A stretch of 49,624 bases of DNA from Candidatus Methylacidithermus pantelleriae (GCF_905250085.1 NZ_CAJNOB010000007.1:1-49624), one strand, 5' to 3'. Shown: positions 1-9,006, counted from the first letter of the stretch. The notes: generated from the letters alone by a model not told the origin. Numbers and translations are program-made.

Positions 1-342
1 GCTTTGGAAGGGCTTGAAAGAGAAGGACCCCGATTGGGTGTGCCAGAAAAGGGGAGACTCCTTTTGGAGAGACTGGTGGGGTTAGCCTCGCGCTTTTCGA
101 TCCTTCGCGCGCCGCGGGGATTGGGCCTCCTGGCGGGTGTGGATGTGGTGGACAATAACGGTCGTGCCGATCCCCAAAAAGCTATCCAAATAGCAAAAAG
201 GCTTTTGGAACGGGGGCTTGTGTTAGTTCCTAGCGGGGTCAAGGGCTCTAGCCTTTCCTTTTGTCCTCCCCTAACGATCCGGAGGAAAGAATTGCAATGG
301 GCCCTTGAGGAGCTTGAGCGGGTGCTCGGATCCATGGCCTAG
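1..342 (+). CDS. Class III (PLP-dependent) aminotransferase, C-terminal fragment cut by the window edge
   Basis: The frame is open from base 1 and ends at TAG 340-342, so only about the last 113 residues of the gene are present. The sequence has the C-terminal small-domain pattern of class III aminotransferases: a 'RGLGLLAGVDV' strand (compare RGKGLMLGIEL in the family), then 'LLERGLVLVPSG', then 'LSFCPPLTI' and a final helix 'ALEELERVL'. The PLP-binding lysine and substrate-specificity regions lie upstream, outside the window. It could therefore be an acetylornithine, GABA or diaminobutyrate aminotransferase, and no substrate can be assigned. The gene is followed by about 260 bp with no recognisable gene before the decayed monooxygenase. 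Confidence 0.75.
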   Translation, partial: ALEGLEREGPRLGVPEKGRLLLERLVGLASRFSILRAPRGLGLLAGVDVVDNNGRADPQKAIQIAKRLLERGLVLVPSGVKGSSLSFCPPLTIRRKELQWALEELERVLGSMA

Positions 343-604
343 GAATCTTTGGAAAAGGTCTGGAGGGTCTGAGCTTGGGATGATCCATCGGTTGTTCTAT
401 AAGCGTTACGCCGGCACGCTGGACGAGATTAAGGTTTCCGGTGGCGGGATCTGAGCGTTACGGCAAGAGGACATGGTGTGCCGCTTTCCTAGCGGAAGTG
501 GAGAGGTGGGGGGTGTGGCTTGGGCGAGACAGGCCCATCGCACCGGTTTGTCCAAAAGTTGGCGACCAGAGGTCGGTGGTCGGGTTGGAACGCAGGCTGT
601 GGAC

Positions 605-1664
605 TCACCATGGGCACAAGGCGGCTGGGGACAACACTAGGGTTTGGGTAGGCCATTTGCCTCGATGCTGCACGGCGGCGGGATGAGGCTCTCAGACGTC
701 CCCGTGGAGAAGGCACGGGCCAACGGGATTGGCTGTCGCCACCGCGTCCTGGATCGCAAGGTTGATGCCGACCCCACCGATCGGCGACATCGCATGCGCT
801 GCGTCACCGATGCAGAGCACTCCACTTTGGAACCATTTCTCGAGCCGGTCGACGACAACGGTCAACAGCTTGATCTTGTCCCAGTCGTTTGAGCTCGTGC
901 ACACGATCGGCGAGGCTCGGAACGATCTCCACCAGGTCTTGGCGGAATGCAGGGAGGCCTCGCTTCCTGATTTGGTCTGACTTTCCCTTCTCGATGACGT
1001 AGGCGCACTGCCAGTGATCGTCGCGACCGAGCATCACCAGGATGTGGCGGGGTGCGAAATGGCCAAGCAGTGCATGCGGCTCATCGGTACGGCGGGAGAG
1101 GCGCAACCAGAACACGTCAATGGGAGCACCAAGATCGCGCACTTTTAGACCGGCCTGGGCTCGGATGGTGGAGTGCCGACCGTCGGCGCCGATGACGAGG
1201 GGGGCATGTATCTCTTCCGTTCCGCAGGGCGTCTTTGTCCTCACGCCGACAACGCGCCCATCGTCTTTGAGCACCTCAATGCCCTTCGCCTGCATCCGCA
1301 CGTGGAAGGTAGGGAAACGCTTCCCGTGCTCGGCAAGGAAGTTCAGGAATTTCCATTGTGGCATGAAGGCAACGAACGGGCAGCGCGTCGGCAGGCGCGT
1401 GAGATCGGCGATGGTGATCGTTTCTACACCCATCTCAATGTCGACTCGGCTGGCTTCGCTGTGAGGAAGCGCTAGAAACGTTTCAAGCAGGCCGAGCTCG
1501 TACATGATTTGAAGCGTAGACGGGTGGCTCGTGTCGCCACAGAAGTCGCGGAGAAAATCGCCGTGCCTCTCCAACACAACGGTCTTGATACCCATGCGTG
1601 CTAGCAGGAAGCCGAGCATTATCCCGGCTGGCCCGCCACCGACGATGCAGCAGCGGGATTCCAC
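605..1664 (-). pseudogene. Broken FAD-dependent aromatic-ring monooxygenase (UbiH/PobA-type)
   Basis: The N-terminal part (1664 down to about 885) has the FAD-binding motif GGGPAGIMLG at residues 8-17 and a second FAD contact VIGADGRHSTIR. The frame is then lost near base 885. The third family motif, CIGDAAHAMSPIGGVGINLA, follows in a different minus-strand frame (904-692), so at least one frameshift has occurred. That second frame hits TGA at 694-692, yet recognisable family sequence (AAVQHRGKWPTQTL, compare AAVQRRR.WPTQ.LQ) continues in the same frame to a further stop at 607-605. A conserved arginine in the DFRGDT-like motif is also Cys here. Two or more lesions argue for real decay rather than a sequencing error. 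The original substrate is unknown. Confidence 0.85.
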
Positions 1665-1929
1665 CGAGGTGTGAATGTAGCACCGCCATCATGCGCGGTA
1701 AAAGAGGGTCCGATGAGAGAAACCCGAGATACTGGTTGACACCGAAACCCTTCGATTACAGGGCTTTTGGGTCGATCGGCTGCCAGCAGCAGGTGTTCCT
1801 GTTGGTCGCCATTGCAAAAGCGATGACGATTCCCAACTTTACCTTCACTCCTGGGTGTGTTGGAAAAACACCATCAACCCTGCACGCTGATCCGATCTTC
1901 CTAGCTGCATCCGTCTTTTGCTGCGGCCT

Positions 1930-2250
1930 CTAGGAATAGCGGACGTCCTTTCCCGGCTCCATCTCGAAGTCTAGCTCCAATGCCTCATGGCGGTGGGTTT
2001 CCAGTACCTGGCGCTCGAATTGAACGTAGATGGCACTTTCGCGAATCACGGAAAGCTTCTGCATATCGTCCGTGTCAAAAGAATAAAAAAAGCCGTACGG
2101 ATTGCGGAGACTGTCGATCCGTTTTCCTACACGCAAATTGAGCACTTCCGGAATCTTAAGAAGCCGGATCCGGGTCTCGACCATGAGGTTCTCCAGCACC
2201 TCGTTGGAAACTGGCTCAAGAAAACGGACAAGACAGATATGGTGAACCAT
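1930..2250 (-). CDS. Dabb (stress-responsive alpha/beta-barrel) domain protein
   Basis: This 106-residue protein matches the Dabb family in length and pattern. It begins MVHHICLVRF, the family's usual N-terminal strand (MVxHIVLFRF), then has a helix ending 'LLKIPEVLNLRVGKRID', and ends with the 'VLETHRHEALELDF' segment that closes the dimeric ferredoxin-like barrel. Most bacterial Dabb proteins have no defined biochemical role, though some members act on polyketide or aromatic ring systems. ATG at 2250 is the only sensible start. The gene sits alone on the minus strand, divergent from the bactofilin, with about 290 bp between them. A specific function cannot be given. Confidence 0.8.
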   Translation of the reverse strand: MVHHICLVRFLEPVSNEVLENLMVETRIRLLKIPEVLNLRVGKRIDSLRNPYGFFYSFDTDDMQKLSVIRESAIYVQFERQVLETHRHEALELDFEMEPGKDVRYS

Positions 2251-2541
2251 AAGCTTTTTTGTCTTAGAAGGCCTAACTTGAAAAGCTTCTCTTGTACCTC
2301 GTCAAGAAAGACCCGTGCCGCCGGTGGGCCGCTATTTTTTCCCCAGCACTACTGACGAATTTTTTGCAATAGAAGCTCCTGTTTTTTTTACCTTGGGCGT
2401 GAATGAGATCTTGGGCGAGGGCCCTCCCAGCCATTGCCTCTGTTCTGGAATTTCTCAAAGACGACGGCGAGCTTTCCGTTAAGCTTTCTCTTGACAGAAG
2501 TGCAACCACTTCCTCACACTGTGGCTCCAATGCTTGGAGGA

Positions 2542-3003
2542 ATGAAAAGAAAGACGGAGTGGATGGCCGCCCCTGCAACCCCTTCAGTCCCACCGGAACC
2601 GCCCCGGGGAGAGCTTCCAGAGGTGACCGTACTCAATCCTGGGGCAGAATTCAAAGGGGTTTTGGGTTTTCGGGGTGAGCTTCACTTGAACGGGTGCTTG
2701 GAAGGCACGATTGTGTCCGAGGAAGGAACGCTTACCATCGGGGAAGAGGCGATGGTTAAAGCTGAGATCCGCGTCCGGGATGTGACCATCTTCGGAAAGC
2801 TTCAAGGCAATGTGGTGGCTCAAAACAAAGTGGATCTCCGGGGAAAGGCCCAGATGTACGGGGACGTGAAGGCAGCACGCTTGCTTATTGACGAGGGTGC
2901 TGTCTTTGTGGGGAAAGCAGAAAGCCTTGTGGGTGCTGAAATTCCCAAGCCAGATTTTAGTCAGATGTTTTCGCTTTTGCGTTCGGATCGAAAGGTTAGC
3001 TAA
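2542..3003 (+). CDS. Bactofilin (polymer-forming cytoskeletal protein)
   Basis: Bactofilins are short right-handed beta-helix proteins that polymerise without nucleotide and scaffold envelope or shape functions. From ATG 2542 the product is 153 residues, the usual size. A proline-rich N-terminal tail leads into repeated beta-helix turns of the form 'hydrophobic-x-G-x-hydrophobic': FKGVLGFRGELHLNG, LEGTIVSEEGTLTIGEEA, KAEIRVRDVTIFGKLQGNV, RGKAQMYGDVKAARLLIDEGAVFVG. The short C-terminal tail is basic. The start is uncertain: ATG 2530, 2542 and 2563 are all in frame. GGAGG at 2536-2540 is too close to 2542, and GGAG at 2556-2559 favours neither clearly. The gene is followed 29 bp later by the acyltransferase, so the two may be co-transcribed. 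Confidence 0.85.
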   Translation: MKRKTEWMAAPATPSVPPEPPRGELPEVTVLNPGAEFKGVLGFRGELHLNGCLEGTIVSEEGTLTIGEEAMVKAEIRVRDVTIFGKLQGNVVAQNKVDLRGKAQMYGDVKAARLLIDEGAVFVGKAESLVGAEIPKPDFSQMFSLLRSDRKVS

Positions 3004-3032
3004 CGTTTGCTGGGTTTCTGGGAGGAGGGGAG

Positions 3033-3755
3033 ATGGGGGAGGATGGGCCCACCCAAAAAGTGTCGCTTATCTCAGCACTCCAACCCATATGGTACCGGGC
3101 AGCAGCCATTGCGAGCGGTTGCCTTCTCCAACTCGGCGCTGACATCCATTGGGAGGGACTGGAGCATATCCCGGAACGGGGGGGTTGTCTTTTAGTTTCC
3201 AACCACATTAGTCACTTTGATCCCATTCTTTTGGGTGCTCTGTGTTCCAGGCCTGTGGATTACATGGCCACAGAAGAGTTTTTTCGTGTACCCATCCTGC
3301 GTTGGATATTGCGGTCAGTTTACTGTTTCCCAGTGGACCGGCAGAGGATGGACCGGCAGGCGGTTCGAACGGCGTTAGAACGGTTACGGGCCGGGCGAAT
3401 GGTAGGAATTTTTCCGGAAAAAGGGATCCGTCATGGGTGCCAGTCTATCCTTTTTGATGCTAAACTACCCGACAGCCCCGTAGCGCTGGCTCAACTAGCC
3501 GCCGTTCCGATCCTTCCTGCTGCGGTGGTGGGGTCCGATCAGCTCTACGAGCCGACGGCTTGGTTGAAACGGTGCCGGGTGTTTGTGGCTTATGGGGAAC
3601 CCTTCTATGTGGGTAAGAGGGAGGACCGCCAGAAGGCCACCTGGAAGCTCCAATTGGCCATCAAGTCTCTCTTTCGCGAACTGGGTCGTCGTTACCGGAT
3701 CGAAGAAAGAGAATACCCGCGCTCGGCCCAGGAGCGTTGGGCTGAGGTGTGCTAA
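3033..3755 (+). CDS. plsC: 1-acyl-sn-glycerol-3-phosphate acyltransferase-like protein (PlsC family)
   Basis: PlsC enzymes acylate lysophosphatidic acid to phosphatidic acid at the inner face of the membrane. The 240-residue product carries the catalytic NHxxxxD motif as NHISHFD (about residues 57-63), followed by a hydrophobic patch and RSVYCFPVDR. Block III is atypical: FPEKGIR replaces the usual FPEGTR, with one extra residue. Block IV is PILPAAVVG. A strong Shine-Dalgarno (GGAGGAGGGG at 3021-3030) precedes ATG 3033. The gene lies just downstream of the bactofilin and upstream of the decayed IS607-type element. The fold assignment is secure. The exact acyl acceptor is inferred from the family, and the altered block III leaves room for a different one. 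Confidence 0.85.
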   Translation: MGEDGPTQKVSLISALQPIWYRAAAIASGCLLQLGADIHWEGLEHIPERGGCLLVSNHISHFDPILLGALCSRPVDYMATEEFFRVPILRWILRSVYCFPVDRQRMDRQAVRTALERLRAGRMVGIFPEKGIRHGCQSILFDAKLPDSPVALAQLAAVPILPAAVVGSDQLYEPTAWLKRCRVFVAYGEPFYVGKREDRQKATWKLQLAIKSLFRELGRRYRIEEREYPRSAQERWAEVC

Positions 3756-3842
3756 GGGTTGACGGCGGCTGGAGCTTTTGTTTTTCACGTGTTTGAGCCC
3801 TGAAGGTTTTCGGGTGGGGGTTCGCGAGGGTTACCAAAAGCT

Positions 3843-3862
3843 AAACAGTATAAAACAGTATA
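3843..3862 (+). repeat. Perfect tandem direct repeat of a 10-mer at the left end of the IS607-type remnant
   Basis: AAACAGTATA occurs twice back to back (3843-3852 and 3853-3862) in an otherwise GC-rich region, 36 bp before the ATG of the tnpA remnant at 3898. IS607-family serine recombinases bind short direct repeats near element ends, so this is a plausible left-end recombinase site. Its function is inference. The repeat itself is directly visible. Confidence 0.5.
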
Positions 3863-3897
3863 GGAACCCATAAGGCTGTTCGTCGTATCATCTCCGA

Positions 3898-4488
3898 ATG
3901 AAGTTGGGTATGTGGGCCAAGCGGGAGCGTGTTTGGAACAAGGGGGCTTGGCAGATGCGGAAGGAGGGGTGTTTGTCTTTCCCCGCAGAATAGTTGCGGA
4001 GCGGGACGGTAATCGTGCATGCGGAGGCGGCATCACCCGATGGAGCGGTGCGCTACGCACGGGTGTGCAAGCGTCGATCAAACAGCGGATGGACGAAGAC
4101 AATTGGATTGGGTTCTCCGGGTTGGCTCTCGAAGCAACCGTTGCGGATCGTCAAGGCCGTCAGGGAAATGGGCTCCGGGATAAACGGCCATCGTAGAAGG
4201 CTCAATTGGGCAGCTACGTGATCCGAAGGCTAGCGTCATCCTGGTCGAGGAGCGCGACCGGCTGATCCGCTTTTGGCTTTGAGTACCTGAAAACAGCATT
4301 GGCTGGCTAGAGTTGATCCATCCTGCTGGTGGATCCGAATGAGATGACCGACGGTACATATGCGCGAGCTACACGAAGAGATCGTTCCATTGTGTGCCAG
4401 GCTTTGCGAGAAGAAAATCCGCGCAGAAGGGTGCCAACAACGCGCCCGAAGCGAGCGCATGAGAAAGCTCTTTATTTTCCCTTACTAG
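3898..4488 (+). pseudogene. tnpA: IS607-type serine recombinase (TnpA), broken
   Basis: The fragment begins at ATG 3898 with MKLGMWAKRERVWNKGAW, matching the MerR-like helix-turn-helix start of IS607 TnpA (MKLSxWAKxxGVxYxTAxxW). Later pieces read AVRYARV (the catalytic-serine strand, normally YARVSS), REMGSGINGHRRRL (family EVGSGLNGxRRKL), ERDRLIRFGFEYLKTALAG and VPLCARLCEKK (family LCARLYGRR). These pieces lie in different frames with internal stops, for example after the FPAE segment and after TALAG. The frame holding the C-terminal piece ends at TAG 4486-4488. The catalytic serine region is disrupted, so activity in cis is very unlikely. Confidence 0.8.
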
Positions 4489-5970
4489 ACGCGGTTGCCG
4501 GTGACGATCGAACAAGGGGGACGTTGCTTGCCACCTATGTGACGCTCTATGGTCAGGTGGAGCGGAGTTTTTTCTCTTAGATGCATGCTGGTGTTTCGCT
4601 CAGCAAGCTAAAGCGATTTTTCTTGCGGTTTGGCTTGGCCGCCGGAGAGTTCCATGCGCTCCGGATCCGAGCTCGAAGGAAAGATCGCTTCGAGTCGCGA
4701 AAAGCGGTCCGAGACCATTGGGGAAGTTAACGAGCCGGATGCGGAGGAGCGGAAACGGTGATCCGCAAGCTCAAGGAAAAGAAGCCAGGATCAAACGTTT
4801 TGCAGGAAAAAAGGAGCGGCTGAACCATCCTGCGAACCAGGCGGTACCAGCGCCTGGCCGATCAGGGGTTCGGGCCGGTGGGTCTCTTTTTTGATGCGCG
4901 CCGGCTCTTCCCCGTAAAAACTTTTCCTTGGAAGATGACGGGTGCGGCAACCGTTTGGACTGGAAGGAGATTTGGCAGGTGGGCGGAAGAGCCAGTTCGA
5001 TGTCGCTCGGGTCGAAAGACAAGACTGCCGGGACTCCTCCTTTTTACCCACGCTATCGACAGACGGGAGCCTATCAGCTGCGCTTGCAGGTACCGAACGG
5101 ATTGGGAGGCTGGCAAACTCGTCCGGAACCGAGAGGGATTTTGCGTTTAAGCTACCGTTTCGTGTGGGACCGGAAGGGGTGGCCGGTATTGGCAAGCGTC
5201 AAGGCGCGGATCCGTTTCCCTGGTAAGACGCCGCCGTGCCGGAGCCCGTCGGGATCGACATGAACGAAAATCATCCCGCTCTGCGGGAAACGGACTGCTT
5301 TGGCAATCGCTTGAAGATCCGCGGGATCCCGATTGAATCTCCGTGGCAAAAGCGAGGAAGAGGCCAAAGCGCTTTTTAGTGATGCGTGCGAAGGGATCGC
5401 TCGGTCCTCCGCCGAATCGGGCAAGGTGCTTGTGATCGAACGATGGGATCTTCGCTAGAGGAAACTCGAGTTGGAGTTAGTGGATCCCGTTCGGGCTTGG
5501 TTCGCTCTCTCTTCGTCTAGGGCCAAGGCGATTGCGATGGTGAAGTCGGCTTTTTTGCTGCCGAAGTCGAGGGTATGGAAGCCGATCCGACCCGCATGTT
5601 TGTGGCAGAGGCGGTCAACGACGCGCGCGGTGAGGGCAGAAGTTTTTTACCAGGGCGCGGCCTTGTACCATTGCTCGGAGGGGGTTGGGTCTCTCCGACC
5701 GCCGGTCGGTGCAGGAGGCAGTCCTGCCTACTGGCAATGGCGGTCATGTCACGCTGGCCTACCCGAGAGGTTTCGGACCAAGCGTGTATGGTCGTTTCTC
5801 TGGTGGGGGTTTGGAAGAGAGTCAAAGCGGCGCATGCGGCGCATGCCCGCTCGGGAGGCAATGGAGGGCTTTCCCGCGCCTCTGTCGCGCGAAAAGGCGC
5901 GACTGGGCGCTTACCTAGGGGTTGTCGGTGAAACCCCAGCGCGCAAATCGTCGTCAGCGCTCTTCGGCTA
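4489..5970 (+). pseudogene. tnpB: TnpB-related protein of the IS607 element, heavily degraded
   Basis: TnpB proteins are RNA-guided nucleases encoded by IS200/IS605 and IS607 elements. Fragments in several plus-strand frames recall the family: LATYVTLYGQVERSFF then, after a stop, SLSKLKRFFLRFGL near 4560-4640; GIDMNENHPALRETDCFGN near 5250-5305, where families have GVDLNxDHLAVxExDxxGN; ARRGLGLSDR near 5670-5700; and GNGGHVTLAYP then WKRVKAAHAAHARSG near 5735-5855. Numerous stops and frame changes separate these pieces, and no single open frame covers more than a fraction of the expected length. The end near 5970 is approximate. No guide-RNA scaffold could be identified by eye. Confidence 0.7.
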
Positions 5971-6217
5971 GTGTCCCGGACGATCTCTCCTGGTAGGGGA
6001 ATCGTGGTTTATGGCTTTAGGAACGGTTGGTTACCGGCATCTTTGCCTTTAATAGCGCGGGTATTGGCTAACACCTGGGTCATGAGCGGCGAGCCAGCGC
6101 CACGCAAACTCTCGCTAGGACGATTCGAGCGGCACTAGAAACTCCCTTTTCTTGGGAGTGGAAGAGTTCTCTCTGGTTTGACCGAACGGATCCTTAAGGG
6201 AGAGGAAAGTTTCGAGT

Positions 6218-7018
6218 TTACGCCGCTGAGGCTTGGGGAGATTTCTTTTTCCGTTCCTCTTCCAAAAGAGAAAGAGCAGTTTCCACAAAAGCAAGGTGCG
6301 CCTTGACCCGGCAACGGATGTCCCACTCGGATGGGGTCTCCATGGTGTAAATCCGAGGGCAGCCCGCGCGGTAAAGATAGACAGCCTCCGGCATCCCGAT
6401 TTTTAGGAACCGTTTCCAACGCAGGGGGCGCCGAAGAACCCCGGTATCGTGAGGGCGACCCTCGATGCGGGTGCGGCTATCGATTGGACAATGGATTTGG
6501 GCGTTTTGTATCAACCGATGTCCCCAGGAGGAGACAGTCGCTGGCGTTTCATAGAGGTAAATCCCGCAGGCGTCGTAATCCTCGTGGAGCAAAAGAGCAA
6601 GATCAAAGGGTCCTCGAGCTTGATAAACCTGTCGGAGTGTTTCTACTAAGGGAACATCGTCGCGTAAAAACGATCGGTTCAAATCGATCCCCTCTTCGTT
6701 ATAGCGCGAATTGTTCCGCAGGCCCCATGGGTTTAAACAGGGGAGGACGGTAAAACAGAATGACTCAACCCATTGTGGAGGGGTTTCCATCCACTGGAGG
6801 ACAGCTTCCACACCGGCGGGCTCATCGCCGTGGATGCCAGCAGAAAGAAGCACGTTGGGTCGGGTTCTTTCGTTAGAGCCGCTGAGAAAACATTCTACGC
6901 CATCTTTTCCGATTCGGTGCAGGAGTTTCCTTTTCCAACCCAGCGCTCTGGCGGCGCGGCCGGCCCTTTGGGAAACCGCTTCGGGATCGTGGAGCAAGCA
7001 AAGATCCTGCAGCTTCAT
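6218..7018 (-). CDS. M14-family zinc carboxypeptidase-like protein
   Basis: M14 and related AstE/AspA-type enzymes hydrolyse C-terminal amino-acid or acyl-amino-acid bonds using one zinc. The 266-residue product shows the zinc motif HxxE in SAGIHGDEPAG (about residues 61-71). It has the substrate-binding pattern RNNSRYNEEGIDLNRSF (about 102-118), equivalent to the R...N-R residues of carboxypeptidases. A later histidine lies in LLHEDYDA (about 143-150), and METPSEW (about 226-232) probably supplies the general-base glutamate. There is no signal peptide, so it is probably cytoplasmic, as for murein-peptide amidase MpaA-like enzymes. It starts 27 bp after mazG on the same strand, suggesting co-transcription. 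The substrate is not determinable. Confidence 0.8.
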   Translation of the reverse strand: MKLQDLCLLHDPEAVSQRAGRAARALGWKRKLLHRIGKDGVECFLSGSNERTRPNVLLSAGIHGDEPAGVEAVLQWMETPPQWVESFCFTVLPCLNPWGLRNNSRYNEEGIDLNRSFLRDDVPLVETLRQVYQARGPFDLALLLHEDYDACGIYLYETPATVSSWGHRLIQNAQIHCPIDSRTRIEGRPHDTGVLRRPLRWKRFLKIGMPEAVYLYRAGCPRIYTMETPSEWDIRCRVKAHLAFVETALSLLEEERKKKSPQASAA

Positions 7019-7045
7019 GGTGGGTTCGTGTTCCCCTTCCCGTTT

Positions 7046-7855
7046 TTACGGGAGGGGCCGGTTGTCCTTAGGGTGGGTATTCGCTTCGACATCGAACCAG
7101 GTGGCGTAAGCCTCCTCATGAGGAAGCTCCTGCCACGTTTTCTTTTCTTTTCTCAAGCTATTTTCCTTGTGGCGAAAGCGGGCTTCAAAATCATGAAGGC
7201 TTTTACGAAGAAGTTCCTCGGCACTGAGCTTGTGGCAAAGGGCGAGACAAACCACGGTCCACAGAAGCTCCCCCAGAACTGTTTCTGCGGTGCAGCCATC
7301 CTCGTCGCTCATGGCTTGGAGTTTTTGTACCAACTCCCGCACCCGGTTAACGAGCCAAGAAGGTTCGGGAAAAGAAAGACCCGCTCCGCGAGCTCGCTTG
7401 GCTAGTTTCTCGGCTCGCAGAAGCGAAGGGAGGGGTTTGGGAATCCCATCCAGTTCACTGCTCCGGTCCTTTTTTTCCGCCTTTTTGATTTGGTTCCAGC
7501 GTTCTACCACTCCCTGGCTGGACAATGGCTCGGGCTGGTCTCCAAAAACGTGGGGATGTCGTCGAAGAATTTTCTGGCACGCTTCTTCGGCAATCTCTTT
7601 GAGATCGAATTGGTTTGCTTCGTGGGCCAGCTGGGCATGGAAGGCGATGTGAAGCAAAAGATCCCCAAGCTCTTCCTTTAGGGCCTCGGCTTGGCCACTA
7701 TCGATTGCCTCGACGGTCTCGTAGCATTCCTCCAAAAGCTGTCCTTTCAGGCTTTGGTGAGTTTGTTCCCGGTCCCAAGGGCATCCTTTCGGTCCTCGGA
7801 GGATGCGCAACAACTCTTCGAGGCGTTGGATGGGATCTTGAGGTAGGGTGTTCAT
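7046..7855 (-). CDS. mazG: MazG nucleoside triphosphate pyrophosphohydrolase
   Basis: MazG hydrolyses (d)NTPs to NMP and pyrophosphate, cleaning the nucleotide pool and modulating stress responses. The 269-residue length is that of a full two-domain MazG. The N-terminal domain has the hallmark GCPWDREQTHQSL segment (about residues 22-34) followed by the metal-binding EExxE...EExxD array as EECYE and EELGD. 'HPHVFGD' and 'RWNQIKKAEK' follow, both family signatures. The C-terminal domain repeats a MazG fold (SFPEPSWLVNRVREL onward), here with VLGELLWTVVCLA in place of a canonical EELGDLLF, suggesting a non-catalytic second half. Its ATG overlaps the stop of the DUF362 gene by 4 bp (7852-7855). 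Confidence 0.92.
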   Translation of the reverse strand: MNTLPQDPIQRLEELLRILRGPKGCPWDREQTHQSLKGQLLEECYETVEAIDSGQAEALKEELGDLLLHIAFHAQLAHEANQFDLKEIAEEACQKILRRHPHVFGDQPEPLSSQGVVERWNQIKKAEKKDRSSELDGIPKPLPSLLRAEKLAKRARGAGLSFPEPSWLVNRVRELVQKLQAMSDEDGCTAETVLGELLWTVVCLALCHKLSAEELLRKSLHDFEARFRHKENSLRKEKKTWQELPHEEAYATWFDVEANTHPKDNRPLP

Positions 7856-9006
7856 GGAAGGGCAATTAATTCGATTTTCGAAGGATCGGCAATCCCTAAG
7901 CCATACCGGGCCGCCGTTTCAATGTAACGGGTCCTTGGCCCAAGCGGTGGCAATTTGGCTTCCCTTCGCCAGGTCTCCAGTCGGGCCCGCACGGTGCTGT
8001 CAATGGCTACGGGATCCCGGGAGAGATAGATGCCGCCGAGTGGATAGGTGTATTGCGGGGCACATCGAGGCCCTCCTCCATACTGGATCATAAGGCAATC
8101 GAGCACATGGAGTACGGTTCGCGTACGGACAAAGTCTTGCGAAAGAATCTCTGGGATAGCGGGGTCCCCCCAGATACCCTCCGAAAGGAATCTGCGGCTA
8201 TTATCTACTATCCCTAAGGCTAGATCGGCAAGGCATCCCAAAAAGCCGACCGAAGGATGATCCACGAGCACAGGGACGTGAACAATTTTGGTACAAATCT
8301 GCGTAGCCAGGCGGGCGTAGAACGAGCGATTACTGGTGCTGGGATCTTCGGAGCTAATACCTCCCGATGCTTCAGCTGGATGTTCAAGCTCCCAGCGCCA
8401 CTGTCCAGCTGACGGCCGAGTTCCTCGAAATAAAAGATCTCCCCAGATTAGTTTGCCCCACAGTTCGTTCACATAATAGCGATGGGGATCGAACCCAGTT
8501 TCGGGGATGACCGAAGCTACACGGCAGCGAAGTTCCGTTGGGGCGGGCAAGTATCCGGAGTTTCTGAGATCGTCCTCGAACTTGTCCCAAACGATAATCT
8601 GGGAAGGTGCAAGGCCGCTTTCGATCAGACTATCGACAATCGCACGCACCAAGGCCAACCGGGTTGCCATAAGGGGACCCGCGGTCGTTGAAATCTTAAT
8701 CCCGACCGTATCCGAAGGTTGAACGCCCAGTGCCTCCCTCCATGCTTGGACCACGCTTTGGGTGTGGCACAAACGCAGAAGTCCTTGACGAAAGAGCGTG
8801 CGCACCGCCTCACTGTCGACCTGGAATTGTGAAGCGACTCGTGGGTTTTCTAGGTAGACCACCACACTGCCCGGTTTACCCGTGGCTTGACCATATTGGG
8901 TAGGGCAGGCCAAAAAGAAAAGGCCAAGGGCCACTGCGGCCAAGCCAAGCCTGCGGAAGCTGGGTGGGTTTTGAGAAAGGGTTCTGAGAAACCGGTGGCG
9001 GTTCAT
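7852..9006 (-). CDS. DUF362-domain protein with signal peptide
   Basis: The 384-residue protein begins with a basic region and a hydrophobic stretch (RRLGLAAVALGLFFLAC, about residues 19-35), so it is probably exported or membrane-tethered. The FLAC sequence is a weak lipobox candidate. The body matches the DUF362 pattern: SDTVGIKISTTAGP, then a segment on obtaining partner identities (LAPSQIIVWDKFEDDL), KIVHVPVLVDHPSVGFLG, and the end LSRDPVAIDSTVRARLETWRRE. No cysteine-rich ferredoxin domain is attached, unlike some relatives. I chose ATG 9006 because it places the signal peptide at the N-terminus. This start overlaps the divergent dnaG start. The biochemical function of the family is not established. 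Confidence 0.75.
   Translation of the reverse strand: MNRHRFLRTLSQNPPSFRRLGLAAVALGLFFLACPTQYGQATGKPGSVVVYLENPRVASQFQVDSEAVRTLFRQGLLRLCHTQSVVQAWREALGVQPSDTVGIKISTTAGPLMATRLALVRAIVDSLIESGLAPSQIIVWDKFEDDLRNSGYLPAPTELRCRVASVIPETGFDPHRYYVNELWGKLIWGDLLFRGTRPSAGQWRWELEHPAEASGGISSEDPSTSNRSFYARLATQICTKIVHVPVLVDHPSVGFLGCLADLALGIVDNSRRFLSEGIWGDPAIPEILSQDFVRTRTVLHVLDCLMIQYGGGPRCAPQYTYPLGGIYLSRDPVAIDSTVRARLETWRREAKLPPLGPRTRYIETAARYGLGIADPSKIELIALP

Larger units (their letters stand above)
3843..5970 (+). mobile_element. Decayed IS607-family insertion element (tnpA + tnpB remnants)
   Basis: About 2.1 kb contains no intact gene. Fragments in shifting plus-strand frames match, in order, an IS607 serine recombinase and a TnpB-related protein, the standard IS607 gene order. 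The left boundary is set at the tandem 10-bp repeat. The right boundary is approximate, because IS607 elements lack terminal inverted repeats and I could not identify a duplicated junction. Sequence from 5971 to 6217 contains nothing further I can assign. The element separates plsC from the DUF362-mazG-peptidase group and is probably long dead, given the number of stops and frame changes. Confidence 0.75.

Noticed and set aside
380-454. 24-codon plus-strand frame after the first aminotransferase
   Set aside because: Too short to judge, no ribosome-binding site, no recognisable family.
2491-2496. TTGACA upstream of the bactofilin gene
   Set aside because: The -10 candidates at 17-18 bp (TCACAC, CACACT) are poor; not strong enough to list as a promoter.
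4791-5195. Minus-strand frame within the IS607 remnant
   Set aside because: The plus strand here shows TnpB-like pieces; the minus frame is an artefact of GC-rich sequence.
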